From Niveispirillum sp. (GTDB taxonomy: Bacteria > Pseudomonadota > Alphaproteobacteria > Azospirillales > Azospirillaceae), in contig NZ_JAGOGJ010000002.1 in NCBI RefSeq assembly GCF_017996735.1, forward strand, positions 62,001 through 126,000: DNA of 64,000 nucleotides, given 5' to 3'. The translations under genes were made by a program, and so were the position numbers. Position 1 is the stretch's first letter; the number at the start of each line of letters is the position of its first letter. Below are positions 44,877 through 55,471 of the stretch, piece by piece. The notes under the pieces are model-generated. The model was not told the DNA's origin. It searched no databases and saw nothing but the letters and a program-made list of their open reading frames with translations.

Positions 44877-47117
44877 TTAGATCAGGCGACCGATGATGTC
44901 CAGAAGGTCGCTCTGGTCGAAACTCCTTTTAACAATATAGGCGCTGGCCCCGACATCAACCCCACGCTCCCTATCCTCTCGCGTCTCCAGAGAGGTGATC
45001 AGGATGACGGGGATGTCCGACAGGCGGGGTTCCTGGCGGATACGCTCGGTCAGTTCGAAACCGCCCATGCGGGGCATTTCCACGTCCGACACCACCAGAT
45101 CAAACAGTTCCCCCGCCAGAACGTTCCAGGCCTCCATCCCGTCCACGCAGGTGCGCACCCGGAACCCGGCCGCTTCCAGCACATGTTTGAACAGGGTGCG
45201 GGCCGTGATGCTGTCCTCGGCGATCAGGATGGATTTGCGCGCATTGGCCGTTGCATTCGTGACCGGTCGCGCCGCCATGGCCTGGAAATCGGGTCGCAGC
45301 GCCGCGCGCAGCACTTCATGCACGTTCAGCACGAACCCCAGCCGCCCCGAGGGCAGGGCCACGGCGCCCGCCACGGCCGGCACCCGTGTCAGGGGCCAGC
45401 CCAGCGGCTTCATCAGGATCTCGCTCTCTCCGACCACATGCTCGACCTCCACCGCCAGGCGCTGCCCGGCGGCGGCCAGCACGATGTAGGACCGGAAGTC
45501 CCCCGCCGGCCCCGCCGCGCCCAGGCGCAAAAGGTCGCACAGGCGGACCAGCGCCAGGGGCCGGCCGTCGATGCGCAGCATCTCGCGCCCCTCGACGGTC
45601 ATGACCTCACCGCTGGCCACCCGGCCCACGCGTTCGATGCGGTTGGTGGGCATGGCGTAGCAGCCGCCGCAGACATCGGCCATCACCACCCGGAACGCGG
45701 CCATGGTGACGGGCAGCAGCAGGCGGAAGGTCGTCCCCCGGCCCGGCAGGGATTCCACCGTGACCGTGCCGCCCAGCCGTTCCACCTTTTCCTGCACGAT
45801 GGCCAGGCCCAGTCCGCGCCCGGAAATATCGGTGATGGCGTTGCTGGTTGACAGGCCGGATTGGAAGGCCAGGGCCATGACCTGATCGGACGCGAGGCCG
45901 GCGGCCTGTTCGGCCTCCAGCAGGCCCTGCGCGACGGCTTCGGAGGCCAGACGGCCCAGATCCATGCCCTTGCCGTCATCGGCGATGGCGATTTCCGCCC
46001 GGCCACCCTCACGCTGGCTGACGGACAGGGTGACGGTGGCGTGGGCGGGCTTGCCGGCGGCCAGCCGGTCGGCCGGCAGTTCGATGCCATGGTCGATGGC
46101 GTTGCGGGCCAGATGCAGCAGCGCTTCGCGCAGTTCCTCCTGCACCCGGCGATCCAGTTCCAGCTCCTGTCCCGCCAGCACCAGATGCACATCCTTGCCC
46201 TGACGGCGTGACAGGTCACGCAAATCCTGGGCTACCGGTTCCAGCAGGGTGGCGGCAGGCAGCATCAGCACCTGTTTGGTGCCCGACAGAAGACTGTCCA
46301 CGCCCTTGGACAGGCCGCGCACATCCTGGTCGGCCTCCAGCGCCAGCCGGCCCAGCTTCGCCCCGATCCAGGCCAGCGTCTGCGCGTCATGGTCGGCCTG
46401 CTGCGCGGCGTCCAGGCGCTGACGGGTGCGCATGCGCTCGGTCAGGCCATGGCCCAGCGCCCTGATCTCCGCCACCCGTTCCCCGCCCGACAGTTTGGCG
46501 GTGATCAGTTCCTCTGCCTGATGCAGCAGGAAGTCCAGCCGCTCGATCGGCACACGCAGGGTCTGCCGCGCCGCCGGTCGTGCGCCTTCATCCCTTGCCG
46601 GTTTCGGCGGCGGCGGGGGCGGCTGGACGGGCGGTGGGGGTGGGGTGGGGGCAAGGGCCACGGGCGGTGCTGTGGGCGGCGGTGGCAGTGGCGGAGGGGA
46701 TGAACCCAAGCGGGCCGCCCCCTCCAGCCGCTGCACCAGCATATCCAGCCTGTCCACCGGGGGCGGGCTGGTGCCGTTCACCTCGTTCGGCACCATCTGG
46801 CGCAGGGCCGCGAAACCGTCGGACAGAACGGCAACGACGGCCGGAGCCAGCCGCAGGTCGCCGCGCTTCAGCAGCGCCAGCAGCGATTCCATGGCATGGC
46901 ACAGGGCCACCAGATGCGTCAGGTTGACGGTGCGGGCCGCCCCCTTCAGCGTGTGTACCTCGCGGAAGGTCTTTTCGATCAGTTCCCGCGCCCGCTGTTC
47001 GGAAACCCCCTGTTCCAGTTCGCGCAACGATACCGCCAGCGAACCGACATGTTCCTCCGCCTCGACCGTGAACATGGCGAGCAGGCGTTGGAAAAGCTGT
47101 TCGTTGCGGCTGTTCAT
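44877..47117 (-). CDS. cheA: CheA-type histidine kinase fused to a receiver
   Basis: 746 aa. The P1 phosphotransfer domain has His55 in EVHTLKGAARTV. A P2 domain is missing, replaced by a proline-rich linker (about 150-185). A dimerisation region, a HATPase domain (HLARNAIDHGIE, IADDGKGMD, GRGLGLAIVQEK), a CheW-like domain (GGCYAMPTNRIERVGRV) and a C-terminal receiver (ILIAEDS, VVSDVEMPRMGG, IVKRS) follow. The CheA-REC layout is that of WspE, FrzE and CheA3, which drive non-flagellar outputs. The start at 47117 follows CCGGAGCC, 20 bp after the receptor gene. Confidence 0.94.
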   Translation of the reverse strand: MNSRNEQLFQRLLAMFTVEAEEHVGSLAVSLRELEQGVSEQRARELIEKTFREVHTLKGAARTVNLTHLVALCHAMESLLALLKRGDLRLAPAVVAVLSDGFAALRQMVPNEVNGTSPPPVDRLDMLVQRLEGAARLGSSPPPLPPPPTAPPVALAPTPPPPPVQPPPPPPKPARDEGARPAARQTLRVPIERLDFLLHQAEELITAKLSGGERVAEIRALGHGLTERMRTRQRLDAAQQADHDAQTLAWIGAKLGRLALEADQDVRGLSKGVDSLLSGTKQVLMLPAATLLEPVAQDLRDLSRRQGKDVHLVLAGQELELDRRVQEELREALLHLARNAIDHGIELPADRLAAGKPAHATVTLSVSQREGGRAEIAIADDGKGMDLGRLASEAVAQGLLEAEQAAGLASDQVMALAFQSGLSTSNAITDISGRGLGLAIVQEKVERLGGTVTVESLPGRGTTFRLLLPVTMAAFRVVMADVCGGCYAMPTNRIERVGRVASGEVMTVEGREMLRIDGRPLALVRLCDLLRLGAAGPAGDFRSYIVLAAAGQRLAVEVEHVVGESEILMKPLGWPLTRVPAVAGAVALPSGRLGFVLNVHEVLRAALRPDFQAMAARPVTNATANARKSILIAEDSITARTLFKHVLEAAGFRVRTCVDGMEAWNVLAGELFDLVVSDVEMPRMGGFELTERIRQEPRLSDIPVILITSLETREDRERGVDVGASAYIVKRSFDQSDLLDIIGRLI

Positions 47118-47136
47118 CGCGCTGGCTCCGGACCGG

Positions 47137-48747
47137 TCACGCCTTGTACTGGCCAACCAGCGATTTCAGCCGATGGCCGAGCGCGTTCAGGTTATGGGCC
47201 GCCGTCTCCGCCTGCTTGGTGGCGATGGTGTTCTGGCTGCTGGCCTGACGGATGCTGTCCATGGCCAGCGCCACCTGATCGATGCCCACCTGCTGCTGCT
47301 GGTTCGACGCCACGATCTGGGTACTGGCCTGGGTGGCCAATGCGATATTCTGGGCCAGCCGCTCGATGGCTTGCCCCGCCTCCTGCGCCTGTTTCACGCC
47401 GGCATCGACGGCCTTGCTGCCCTGTTCTGCGGCCAGGACGGCGGTGGCCGTGGCCTTCTGGATGTCGCCCAGGATGGCGCGCACCTGCGCCGTGGCCTGC
47501 TTGGACTGTTCGGCCAGGCTTTTCACCTCGGCCGCCACGACCACGAAGCCCTTGCCCTGTTCGCCGGCGCGCGCCGCCTCGATAGCGGCATTGACGGCCA
47601 GCAGGTTGGACTGTTCGGCCAGATCATTGACCGAGGCCACGATGGTACCGATGGCCTGGCTCTGTTCGGACAGTTTGATCACCGCCTCGGCGATCGACCC
47701 GATCTGTTCGCGTACCAGCCCGATACCGGCAATTGACTGTTCCACCGACCGTTTGCCGGTGGCAGAGATCTGGGCCGTGGCCTGCGCCGTGTCCGCCACA
47801 TGGCGGGCCTTCTCGGTGGAAAGCTGCGAGGTCTTGCGTACCTCTTCCATGGTGGAACTGGTTTCGGCCAGGGCCGTCGCCGTTTCCGCCGCCGAGGCCG
47901 AAACCTGGGCCGTGGTGGATACGATCTGGCTGCCGGCCGTGCCCAGCACATTCACCCCTTCCGACAGTTCCTGGATCAATTGGCGCAGGGCGCGGGTCAT
48001 GTCGCGGAAGGTGTTGTTCAGGATGCCGACCTCGTCCTCGCGATGGGACGGGGCGATATCGGTGGTCAGGTCGCCCTTGCCGATCCGTTCCGCCGTGGCC
48101 GTGATGTCCCGCAGCGGCGTCACGATATTGGCCGACAGGAAGATGCCCGACAGCAGCACGATGATCGAGGCCAGCAGTGCGCCGCCGATGACCGTCATGT
48201 TGGCCAGCCGGGTGCTTTCTTCCTTGGCGTCGTCGCGTTCCTTCAGCAGGCGGGTTTCGATATCCTGCATATGCTGGATGGCGTTGCGGAACTCCACCAT
48301 GGCCTTGCGGCCGGTGTCGCTTTTGATCTCACGCTGGGCCGCCTCGAACCCTTCGTTACGGCGCAGATCGATGCGTTTCTGCGCCTCTGCCAGCCGGTTG
48401 CGCGCCGTCTGTTCCACCCGGTTCAGATTTTTCTGCTGTTCGGCATTGTCGCCGGTCATGCTGCGGATATCGGTGATGATCGTGTCCAGCGACTGGCGCG
48501 CGGCCTCATAGGGTTCCAGGAAGGGCTCGTCGCCGGTGATGACAAAGCCGCGCTGCCCCGCCTCGATATCCTGCACGGCCGATAACAGGTCGCCCAGCCG
48601 GTTCTGGACCAGATGGGTATGTTCGCTCCACCGCGCCGCCTCTGTCAGGCGGGCCGTCGTGTCCAGCGACACCCAGCCCACGCCCAGCACCACCAGCAGC
48701 AGCAGGCCCAGACAGCCCCAGATCTTCTTGCCAACCGTGATCTTCAT
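47137..48747 (-). CDS. Methyl-accepting chemotaxis protein with CHASE3 sensor
   Basis: 536 aa. TM1 (about 9-29), a helical CHASE3 periplasmic sensor with the hallmark [21 protein letters not shown] (seen as [13 protein letters not shown], about 62-75), TM2 (about 186-208), HAMP (about 210-260), and a signalling domain with tip [22 protein letters not shown]. It is the dedicated receptor of the cluster, between cheW and cheA. Its ligand is unknown. Confidence 0.93.
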   Translation of the reverse strand: MKITVGKKIWGCLGLLLLVVLGVGWVSLDTTARLTEAARWSEHTHLVQNRLGDLLSAVQDIEAGQRGFVITGDEPFLEPYEAARQSLDTIITDIRSMTGDNAEQQKNLNRVEQTARNRLAEAQKRIDLRRNEGFEAAQREIKSDTGRKAMVEFRNAIQHMQDIETRLLKERDDAKEESTRLANMTVIGGALLASIIVLLSGIFLSANIVTPLRDITATAERIGKGDLTTDIAPSHREDEVGILNNTFRDMTRALRQLIQELSEGVNVLGTAGSQIVSTTAQVSASAAETATALAETSSTMEEVRKTSQLSTEKARHVADTAQATAQISATGKRSVEQSIAGIGLVREQIGSIAEAVIKLSEQSQAIGTIVASVNDLAEQSNLLAVNAAIEAARAGEQGKGFVVVAAEVKSLAEQSKQATAQVRAILGDIQKATATAVLAAEQGSKAVDAGVKQAQEAGQAIERLAQNIALATQASTQIVASNQQQQVGIDQVALAMDSIRQASSQNTIATKQAETAAHNLNALGHRLKSLVGQYKA

Positions 48748-48748
48748 T

Positions 48749-49384
48749 TCAGTTCCCCCGCGTCCCGGCCGAACCGTCCGCTGCCACGATGCCCGTCAGG
48801 GCACCATCCTCGAAAAATGCGCCGGCATCCAGCACCAGCGCACCCTGTTCCGTCACGCCCAGATAGAAACGGCGATGGCCATGCACGGTCGCCGGCACCG
48901 GGTCCAGCGACGACCGGGCCACCGGATGCAGACCCTGCACCGCGCTGCTGGCCAGGGCCAGCACCCGCCCACCCTGATGCAGGACCACCAGCGGCCCGTC
49001 ATCCGGTTCCGCCCCGGCACATCCGGTCAGGGCGGAAAAATCCAGGACCGTCACGATCTCGCCCCGCAGATGCACAACACCGGCGGCCCAGGCCGGGGCC
49101 TGCGGCACCCGTGTGGGCGGCGGGCTGGGCGTCACTTCACGCACCAGCCGGCTGTCCACGGCATGCCGGCGCCCGCCAATATCGAATTCCAGGATGCGGA
49201 TCTCGTCGCGCGGTACGGCCGGGGCCTGGGTGGCGCGCGCCAGCCGCTCGGCCCGTTCGCGCAGGCGCCGGTCCACCTCTGCCTGATCGGGTTCGAACCC
49301 ACGTTCCAGCCCGTCCATGGCAGCCCGGATGCGGGCATGCATGGCGTTCCAGTCGATGTCCCGATCCGGTGTCCCTGTGCTCAT
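48749..49384 (-). CDS. cheW: CheW-like coupling protein, second
   Basis: 211 aa, with a 65-residue N-terminal extension of charged helix before the CheW domain ([57 protein letters not shown]). It couples receptor to CheA. It overlaps cheR by 4 bp and is one base from the receptor gene. Two CheW genes flanking a CheR-TPR gene match the Wsp and Che3 pattern. Confidence 0.9.
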   Translation of the reverse strand: MSTGTPDRDIDWNAMHARIRAAMDGLERGFEPDQAEVDRRLRERAERLARATQAPAVPRDEIRILEFDIGGRRHAVDSRLVREVTPSPPPTRVPQAPAWAAGVVHLRGEIVTVLDFSALTGCAGAEPDDGPLVVLHQGGRVLALASSAVQGLHPVARSSLDPVPATVHGHRRFYLGVTEQGALVLDAGAFFEDGALTGIVAADGSAGTRGN

Positions 49385-50844
49385 GCCCCCACCTCCGCAC
49401 TGGCCACCCGCACGATCTCGATCAGGCGGCCCACCGTCAATCCGTCGCTTTCGGCCAGGGTTTCGGCCGGGTCATGCGCGGCCAGCAGGGTAAGGGCGTT
49501 GCGGTAGCAGCGCCTGGCCTCCGCCCGCCGCCCCTCCGCCACGGCCAGCCCGGCCAGCGCCACATGGGCCAGGATATAGTCGGGGTCCAGGAACAGGGCG
49601 CGTTTCAACGCCTCCGCCGCCCCGCGCGCATCCCCGCATTCCTGGCGGATCATGGCCAGCAGGTAATGGCGCTCCGGCGCCAGCCGGTCCACGGCGAGTG
49701 CGCGGCGGCAGCATTCATCGGCCAGATCCAGCCGCCCCTCATTGGCATAGAGCCGCGCCAGCAGGGTCAGGGCCTTGCCATCGGCCGCCAGATAGGGATC
49801 GGACAGCAGCAGGGCGATCGCCTCGGCATTCTCGCCCCGCTGATAAAGCACCAGCGCCCGGTCCAGCGGCGCCACCGCTTCCGGCTCCACCACGGCCACC
49901 ACCGGTGGTGGGGGAGGCAGCGGGACCGACAGCAGCGGCAGGACCGGCGCCGGCTCCTCCGGCAGCGGCGGCAGGGTGAAGGGCATCAGCGGCGGGGCCG
50001 ACGGCTTGCGATAGATGGTGGCGTTGGACAGGCCGATATTGACCAGTGGCGCGAACAGTTCCGACGATCCTTCCACCGACGCCGCGACCAGCCAGCCGCC
50101 TTCGACCAGCGAATGCTGCAGGTTGCCCACTACCTGCCGCGCCCGCGCCGTGCTGAAATACATCAGCACATTGCGGCAGAAGATGATGTCCATGCCGTTG
50201 GTGTTGTTATGCACCGACGGGTACAGATCCTCGGCCAGATTGTGATAGGCGAAGCTGACCATGCGCCTTATATGGGGCGCGATTTCCCAGCGCCCGCCGC
50301 GCGGGGTGAAATAGGTGCGGCGGATTTCCGGATCGATACCCCGGAATGACCATTCACTATAAACGCCATCGATGGCCTTGCGCAGCGAGCGCGGATTGAT
50401 GTCCGTCGCCAGGATGGTGATGTTCCAGGACTGAATGTCGGGGATCAGCCGGTGCAGCAGGATGGCCATCGTATAGGCCTCCTCCCCCGTCGAGCAGGCC
50501 GCACTCCAGATCCGCAGATAACGGCTGTTCGCGAGGCGGCGCTGATCGATCAGGCCGGGCAGGATCCGGGTGGCCAACGCCTCGAAACTGGCCGGTTCCC
50601 GGAAAAAATAGGTCTCGCCGATGGTCAGATGGCTGGCCAGCGTCTCGATCTCCGCCCGGTCGACGGGCGTGGACAGGAAATGACGCATGCAGGCGCCGGC
50701 ATCCGCATAGCCCAGTTCGGCCGCCATCTGTGCCACGGCCCGGTCCAGGTCGGCCCAGCGTTCGGGCGGGTAATGGAGGCCCATACGGGTACCCAGGAAA
50801 ATACTGAACTCTTCCAGCAGCGAATGCACAACAGGTGCCTGCAT
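49381..50844 (-). CDS. cheR: CheR receptor methyltransferase with TPR tail
   Basis: 487 aa. The N-terminal CheR helical domain and SAM-dependent methyltransferase (TIGETYFFREPASFEAL, WSAACSTGEEAYTMAI, ILATDINPRSLRKA, DIIFCRNVLMYF) span about 1-275. A proline-rich linker (about 280-315) leads to TPR repeats (about 320-460: ALTLLARLYANEGRLDLADE, YLLAMIRQECGDARGAAEAL). The layout is that of WspC. ATG 50844 overlaps the cheW stop (TGATG); a GTG at 50847 is possible. Confidence 0.93.
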   Translation of the reverse strand: MQAPVVHSLLEEFSIFLGTRMGLHYPPERWADLDRAVAQMAAELGYADAGACMRHFLSTPVDRAEIETLASHLTIGETYFFREPASFEALATRILPGLIDQRRLANSRYLRIWSAACSTGEEAYTMAILLHRLIPDIQSWNITILATDINPRSLRKAIDGVYSEWSFRGIDPEIRRTYFTPRGGRWEIAPHIRRMVSFAYHNLAEDLYPSVHNNTNGMDIIFCRNVLMYFSTARARQVVGNLQHSLVEGGWLVAASVEGSSELFAPLVNIGLSNATIYRKPSAPPLMPFTLPPLPEEPAPVLPLLSVPLPPPPPVVAVVEPEAVAPLDRALVLYQRGENAEAIALLLSDPYLAADGKALTLLARLYANEGRLDLADECCRRALAVDRLAPERHYLLAMIRQECGDARGAAEALKRALFLDPDYILAHVALAGLAVAEGRRAEARRCYRNALTLLAAHDPAETLAESDGLTVGRLIEIVRVASAEVGA

Positions 50845-51374
50845 CACGATGCGGCCCCCTGTGCCAGCGCGGCATCCAGTTCCGTTTCCTCCGCCATCGA
50901 CAGGAAGCGGTCGGCATCATGGATGAAGACGGGCCCGTCGGGCAGCGCCGTCACGGCATCGAACCAGCCGCCCGCCGGCACCACCCGTTCGGTGGGCACC
51001 AGCGACGCCGCCGGCAGATGGATGGTGCCTTCCACATGGTCGATCCACAGGGCCACCGACCGGTTGGCCAGACGCACCACGACCAGCCCATCATCCAGCC
51101 GCGGCGCGCGCGGCACCAGACCCAGCCGTGCCCGCACATCCAGCACGGGCAGGAAACGCCCGCCGACATTGATGACCCCCGCCACGACGGGCGGCGCCCC
51201 CGGCAGCGGCGTAAAGGCGGCCATGGCGGTCACCCTTTCCACCTGGCCCAGGCGCACGGCAAAGGGCCTGCCGTCCAGCAGGAACAGCAGCAGATCGACC
51301 ATGGCATCGGCGGTCGCCGCCTCGGCGGCCCGCACGGCATCCATTCCATCCTCCCGGGTGGCAATCGTTTCCAT
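50844..51374 (-). CDS. cheW: CheW-like coupling protein, first
   Basis: 176 aa CheW domain protein: LLLFLLDGRPFAVRLGQVER, VAGVINVGGRFLPVLDVRAR, LVVVRLANRSVALWIDHVEG. It is the first gene of the seven-gene signalling operon and overlaps cheR. It is divergent from the dipeptidyl peptidase gene across 130 bp, where no clear operator was recognised. Confidence 0.9.
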   Translation of the reverse strand: METIATREDGMDAVRAAEAATADAMVDLLLFLLDGRPFAVRLGQVERVTAMAAFTPLPGAPPVVAGVINVGGRFLPVLDVRARLGLVPRAPRLDDGLVVVRLANRSVALWIDHVEGTIHLPAASLVPTERVVPAGGWFDAVTALPDGPVFIHDADRFLSMAEETELDAALAQGAAS

Positions 51375-51504
51375 CTCTTATTGGCCGAAAACAGGGTGTT
51401 TCCGCCAGTCCCTTTCACTGTCCATGCGCATAGTTGTACTGCCCATTGCCTTTCCACCGCCATGGCGCGACAAAGATTACAAAGTCCAATCAAGAAAGCG
51501 AACC

Positions 51505-53721
51505 ATGCGCCACCGCCTTCCGGCCCTTCTGCTGGCCTGTCTTTCCGCCCTTCCCGCCACAGCCGAACAATTGACCATCGAACGGGTGGTCGCCAGCCCC
51601 GCCCTGGCGGGGGCGGCCCCGCGCGGGGTGGAATTCTCCCCCGATGGCACCCGCGTCACCTATCTGGAGCGCGCGGCCAGCGATGCCAGCCGCCGCGATC
51701 TCTGGGCCTATGACCTGAAACAGGGCAAGCCCGTGCTGCTGCTGGACAGCGCCGAATTCGCCGCTGTCCCCGAAAGCGAGGAAGAGCGGGCGCGGCGCGA
51801 GCGGCAGCGCATCCCGGAGACGGGTGTCACCGAATATGTCTGGGACAGCCAGGGCAAGGCCGTTCTGGTGCCGAAATCGGGCGATATCTGGCTGAAGCCG
51901 CTGGATGGTGCCGTGCGCCGCCTGACCCGCACGGAGGAGGCCGAGACCGATCCCAAATTCAGCCCCGACGGCAGCCATGTCGCCTATGTCCGGGCCGGTA
52001 ACCTGTATATCCAGAACCTGTCCACCGGCGTGGAGCGCGCCATCACGACGGATGGCGGCAAGGATGCCATCCTGAACGGCATGGCGGAGTTCGTGGCGCA
52101 GGAGGAGATGGACCGCGACACCGGCTATTGGTGGTCGCCCGATGGCAAATCCATCGCCTATGCCCGCGTCGATGAAAGCAAGGTGCCGCTGGTCAACCGC
52201 TATGATTACGGTGCCGACGGGGTGAAGGTGATCCCGCAGCGCTATCCGTTCGCGGGCGGGCCGAACGTGGCCATCCAGCTTCTGGTGGCGCCCATCGACG
52301 GGTCGGCCCCGCCGGTCGCCATCGATCTGGGCCCCGATCCCGACATCTATCTGGCGCGCGTCAACTGGAAACCCGATGGCGGGCTGGCGGTGCAGCGCAT
52401 CAGCCGTGATCAGAAGCGCCTGGACCTTCTGTTCGCCGATGTGAAGACGGGCCGCACGCGGCTGGCCCTGTCCGACACCAAATCCACCTGGGTCGATCTG
52501 CACAAGGACCTGTATTTCCTGGCGGATGGACGCTTCATCTGGTCGTCCGAACAGTCGGGCTGGCGCCATCTCTACCTGCATGACCGGTATGGCAAGCGGC
52601 TGCACGCCATCACGCGCGGCAAATGGCCGGTGCATGGACTGGCCGGGGTCGATGTCAAGGCGGGCACCGTGGTGTTCACGGCCCTGAAGGACGGGCCGCT
52701 GGAACGCCATGTCTTTACGGCCCGGCTGGATGGCCGCGATGCCGGCAGCCCGCGCCGCATCAGCCAGGGCGAGGGCTGGCACGGCGCCGTCCTGGCCGAT
52801 GCCGGCGGCGCCTGGCTGGACGCGTTTTCCAGCCCCTCGCAGCCGCCGCAGCTATCCTTGCGCGACCGCGACGGCAAGGTGCTGACCTGGCTGCAGGAAA
52901 ACAAGGTGGAGGGGACGCATCCCTACGCCCCCTATATGGCGAACCATATCCTGCCCACCTATGGCACCCTGAAGGCCCCGGATGGGGAAACGCTGTACTG
53001 GTCGATGCTGAAGCCGCCGGGCGTGGATGCGGCCCATCCGGCGCCGGCCATCATCTATACCTATGGCGGCCCCACCTCCCGCGTTGTCACCAAGGGCTGG
53101 GGCGGCCGCACCAGCCTGTTCCTGCAGGCGCTGGCCCAGTCGGGCTATGTGGTCTTCATGCTGGATAATCGCGGTACGCCGGGCCAGGGCAAGGACTTCC
53201 TGGACCAGATCCACAATGGCTTTGGCACCGTGGAGCCCGACGATCAGGCCCTGGGGGCCAAATATCTGAAGACCCTGCCCTTCATCAAGGGTGACCGGAT
53301 TGGCATCTATGGCCATTCCTATGGCGGCTACAACAGTTTGATGAGTCTGCTGCGCCATGGCGAGCTTTATGCCGCCGGCGTCGCCGCCGCGCCGGTCAGC
53401 GACTGGAAACTGTACGACACCTTCTATACGGAACGGTTCATCGGCCGCCCGGACGCCAAGGGCGGCGTCTATGAGCGGGCGGACGCCAACAGGCTGGCCG
53501 ACAAATTGTCAAAGCCGCTGCTGCTGATCCATGGCATGGCCGATGACAATGTCTTCCTGGACAATTCCGTGCGCATGGCGGCCGCCCTGCAGCAGGCGCG
53601 CAAGCCGTTCGACATGATGTTCTATCCGGGCGAACGCCACGGCTTTTACGACACCAACCTGGCCGCGCATTATTATCTGTCGGCCAAGGCGTTTTTTGAT
53701 CGGGAGTTGAAGGGGAAATAG
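51505..53721 (+). CDS. Dipeptidyl-peptidase IV (S9B), exported
   Basis: 738-aa prolyl-type serine exopeptidase releasing Xaa-Pro dipeptides. The signal peptide is MRHRLPALLLACLSALPATA. The N-terminal beta-propeller (about 25-480) includes the double-Glu motif FVAQEEMDRDTGYWWSPDG (in part EEMDRDTGYW) that anchors the substrate amino end. The C-terminal hydrolase has Ser605 in GHSYGGYN, Asp680 in MADDN and His712 in ERHGFY. The frame continues far upstream over cheR and cheW on the other strand, but the signal peptide fixes the start at 51505. Confidence 0.93.
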   Translation: MRHRLPALLLACLSALPATAEQLTIERVVASPALAGAAPRGVEFSPDGTRVTYLERAASDASRRDLWAYDLKQGKPVLLLDSAEFAAVPESEEERARRERQRIPETGVTEYVWDSQGKAVLVPKSGDIWLKPLDGAVRRLTRTEEAETDPKFSPDGSHVAYVRAGNLYIQNLSTGVERAITTDGGKDAILNGMAEFVAQEEMDRDTGYWWSPDGKSIAYARVDESKVPLVNRYDYGADGVKVIPQRYPFAGGPNVAIQLLVAPIDGSAPPVAIDLGPDPDIYLARVNWKPDGGLAVQRISRDQKRLDLLFADVKTGRTRLALSDTKSTWVDLHKDLYFLADGRFIWSSEQSGWRHLYLHDRYGKRLHAITRGKWPVHGLAGVDVKAGTVVFTALKDGPLERHVFTARLDGRDAGSPRRISQGEGWHGAVLADAGGAWLDAFSSPSQPPQLSLRDRDGKVLTWLQENKVEGTHPYAPYMANHILPTYGTLKAPDGETLYWSMLKPPGVDAAHPAPAIIYTYGGPTSRVVTKGWGGRTSLFLQALAQSGYVVFMLDNRGTPGQGKDFLDQIHNGFGTVEPDDQALGAKYLKTLPFIKGDRIGIYGHSYGGYNSLMSLLRHGELYAAGVAAAPVSDWKLYDTFYTERFIGRPDAKGGVYERADANRLADKLSKPLLLIHGMADDNVFLDNSVRMAAALQQARKPFDMMFYPGERHGFYDTNLAAHYYLSAKAFFDRELKGK

Positions 53722-53729
53722 GGGCGTCG

Positions 53730-53773
53730 CTCACCATCCCCCGCCCCGCTTCGCCGTGGCAGGGGATGATGAG
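53730..53773. terminator. Hairpin between convergent dipeptidyl peptidase and hutU
   Basis: TCACCATCCCC...GGGGATGATGA forms an imperfect stem around a GC-rich loop in the 71-bp convergent gap. It likely terminates one or both transcripts; there is no T-run. Confidence 0.45.
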
Positions 53774-53792
53774 ACCGGTTGGGGGTGTGGCG

Positions 53793-55460
53793 TCAGCCCA
53801 ATATGCCCGGCAGGTTCAGGCCCTTTTCCCGCGCGCAGTCCCGGGCGATGTCGTAGCCGGCGTCGGCATGGCGCATGACGCCCGTGGCGGGGTCGTTCCA
53901 CAGCACGCGTTCCAGGCGGCGGGCGGCGGCAGGCGTGCCGTCGGCGACGATGACGACGCCGCTATGCTGGGAAAAGCCCATGCCCACCCCGCCGCCATGG
54001 TGCAGGGAGACCCAGGTGGCGCCCGACGCGGTGTTGAGCAGGGCGTTCAGCAGCGGCCAGTCGGAGACGGCGTCGGACCCGTCCAGCATGGCCTCTGTCT
54101 CGCGGTTGGGCGAGGCGACGGAGCCGCTGTCCAGATGGTCGCGGCCGATGACCACGGGGGCCTTCAACTCGCCCTTGGCCACCATCTCGTTGAAGGCGAG
54201 CGCCAGACGGTGACGGTCGCCCAGGCCGACCCAGCAGATACGGGCGGGCAGGCCCTGGAACTTGATCTTTTCCCGCGCCATGTCCAGCCAGTGATGCAGG
54301 TGGGCATTATCGGGCAGCAGTTCCTTCACCTTGGCGTCGGTCTTGTAGATATCCTCCGGATCGCCCGACAGGGCCGCCCAGCGGAAGGGGCCGATGCCGC
54401 GACAGAAAAGCGGGCGGATATAGGCGGGCACGAAGCCAGGGAAGGCGAAGGCGTCGGTAACCCCCTCCTCCAGCGCCATCTGCCGGATATTATTGCCGTA
54501 ATCCAGCGTGGGCACGCCTTCTTTCCAGAAATCCAGCATGGCGCGGACCTGGACCGCCATGGAGGCGCGGGATGCCTTCTCCACGCTTTTGGGGTCCTCC
54601 TCCCGCGCCTTCAGCCATTGATCGAGCGTCCAGCCGGCGGGCAGGTAGCCGTTGATCGGGTCATGGGCGGATGTCTGATCGGTGACGGCATCGGGGCGCA
54701 CGCCGCGGCGGACCAGTTCGGGGAAGACATCCGCCGCGTTGCCCAGCAGGCCGACGGAGACCGGCTTTCTGGCCTTGCAGCTTTCATCGATGATGGACAG
54801 CGCTTCATCCAGGCTGTCGGTGGCGCGGTCGAGATAGCCGGTGCGCAGGCGCATATCGATGCGCGATGGCTGGCATTCCACGGCCAGACAGGAGGCGCCG
54901 GCCATCACGGCGGCCAGCGGCTGGGCCCCGCCCATGCCGCCCAGACCGCCGGTCAGGATCCAGCGGCCGGCAAGGCTGCCGCCATAATGACGGCGGCCCA
55001 CCTCCACAAAGGTCTCATAGGTGCCCTGGACGATGCCCTGAGTGCCGATATAGATCCAGCTTCCGGCCGTCATCTGGCCGTACATCATCAGGCCCTTGGC
55101 ATCCAGTTCATGGAACTTGTCCCAGGTGGCCCAGTGCGGCACCAGATTGGAATTGGCGATCAGGACGCGCGGGGCATCTTCATGGGTGCGGAAGACGCCG
55201 ACCGGCTTGCCGGACTGTACCAGCAGGGTCTGGTCATCCTCCAGATCGCGCAGTGCCGACACGATGCGGTCGAAACTGGCCCAGTCGCGCGCCGCACGCC
55301 CGATGCCGCCATAGACCACCAGCTCCTCCGGCCGTTCGGCCACGTCGGGGTCCAGGTTGTTCATCAGCATGCGCAGGGCGGCTTCCGTCAACCAGGACTT
55401 GGCGGTGCGGTCAGTGCCGTGGGGCGCGCGGATCACGCGGGTATTGTCGATGCGGCTCAT
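53793..55460 (-). CDS. hutU: Urocanate hydratase
   Basis: 555 aa, full length. It converts urocanate to 4-imidazolone-5-propionate, step two of histidine degradation. NAD-binding and signature segments are visible: [53 protein letters not shown], and [11 protein letters not shown]. Tandem ATGs at 55463 and 55460 follow GAGGAC; the second is better spaced. It is the last gene of the hutI-hutH-hutG-hutU operon. Confidence 0.96.
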   Translation of the reverse strand: MSRIDNTRVIRAPHGTDRTAKSWLTEAALRMLMNNLDPDVAERPEELVVYGGIGRAARDWASFDRIVSALRDLEDDQTLLVQSGKPVGVFRTHEDAPRVLIANSNLVPHWATWDKFHELDAKGLMMYGQMTAGSWIYIGTQGIVQGTYETFVEVGRRHYGGSLAGRWILTGGLGGMGGAQPLAAVMAGASCLAVECQPSRIDMRLRTGYLDRATDSLDEALSIIDESCKARKPVSVGLLGNAADVFPELVRRGVRPDAVTDQTSAHDPINGYLPAGWTLDQWLKAREEDPKSVEKASRASMAVQVRAMLDFWKEGVPTLDYGNNIRQMALEEGVTDAFAFPGFVPAYIRPLFCRGIGPFRWAALSGDPEDIYKTDAKVKELLPDNAHLHHWLDMAREKIKFQGLPARICWVGLGDRHRLALAFNEMVAKGELKAPVVIGRDHLDSGSVASPNRETEAMLDGSDAVSDWPLLNALLNTASGATWVSLHHGGGVGMGFSQHSGVVIVADGTPAAARRLERVLWNDPATGVMRHADAGYDIARDCAREKGLNLPGILG

Positions 55461-55471
55461 CATGTCCTCGG

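Noticed and set aside
50452..51504. A long upstream extension of the dipeptidyl peptidase frame
   Set aside because: It runs antisense through cheR and cheW, has biased composition, and the peptidase signal peptide begins at 51505.
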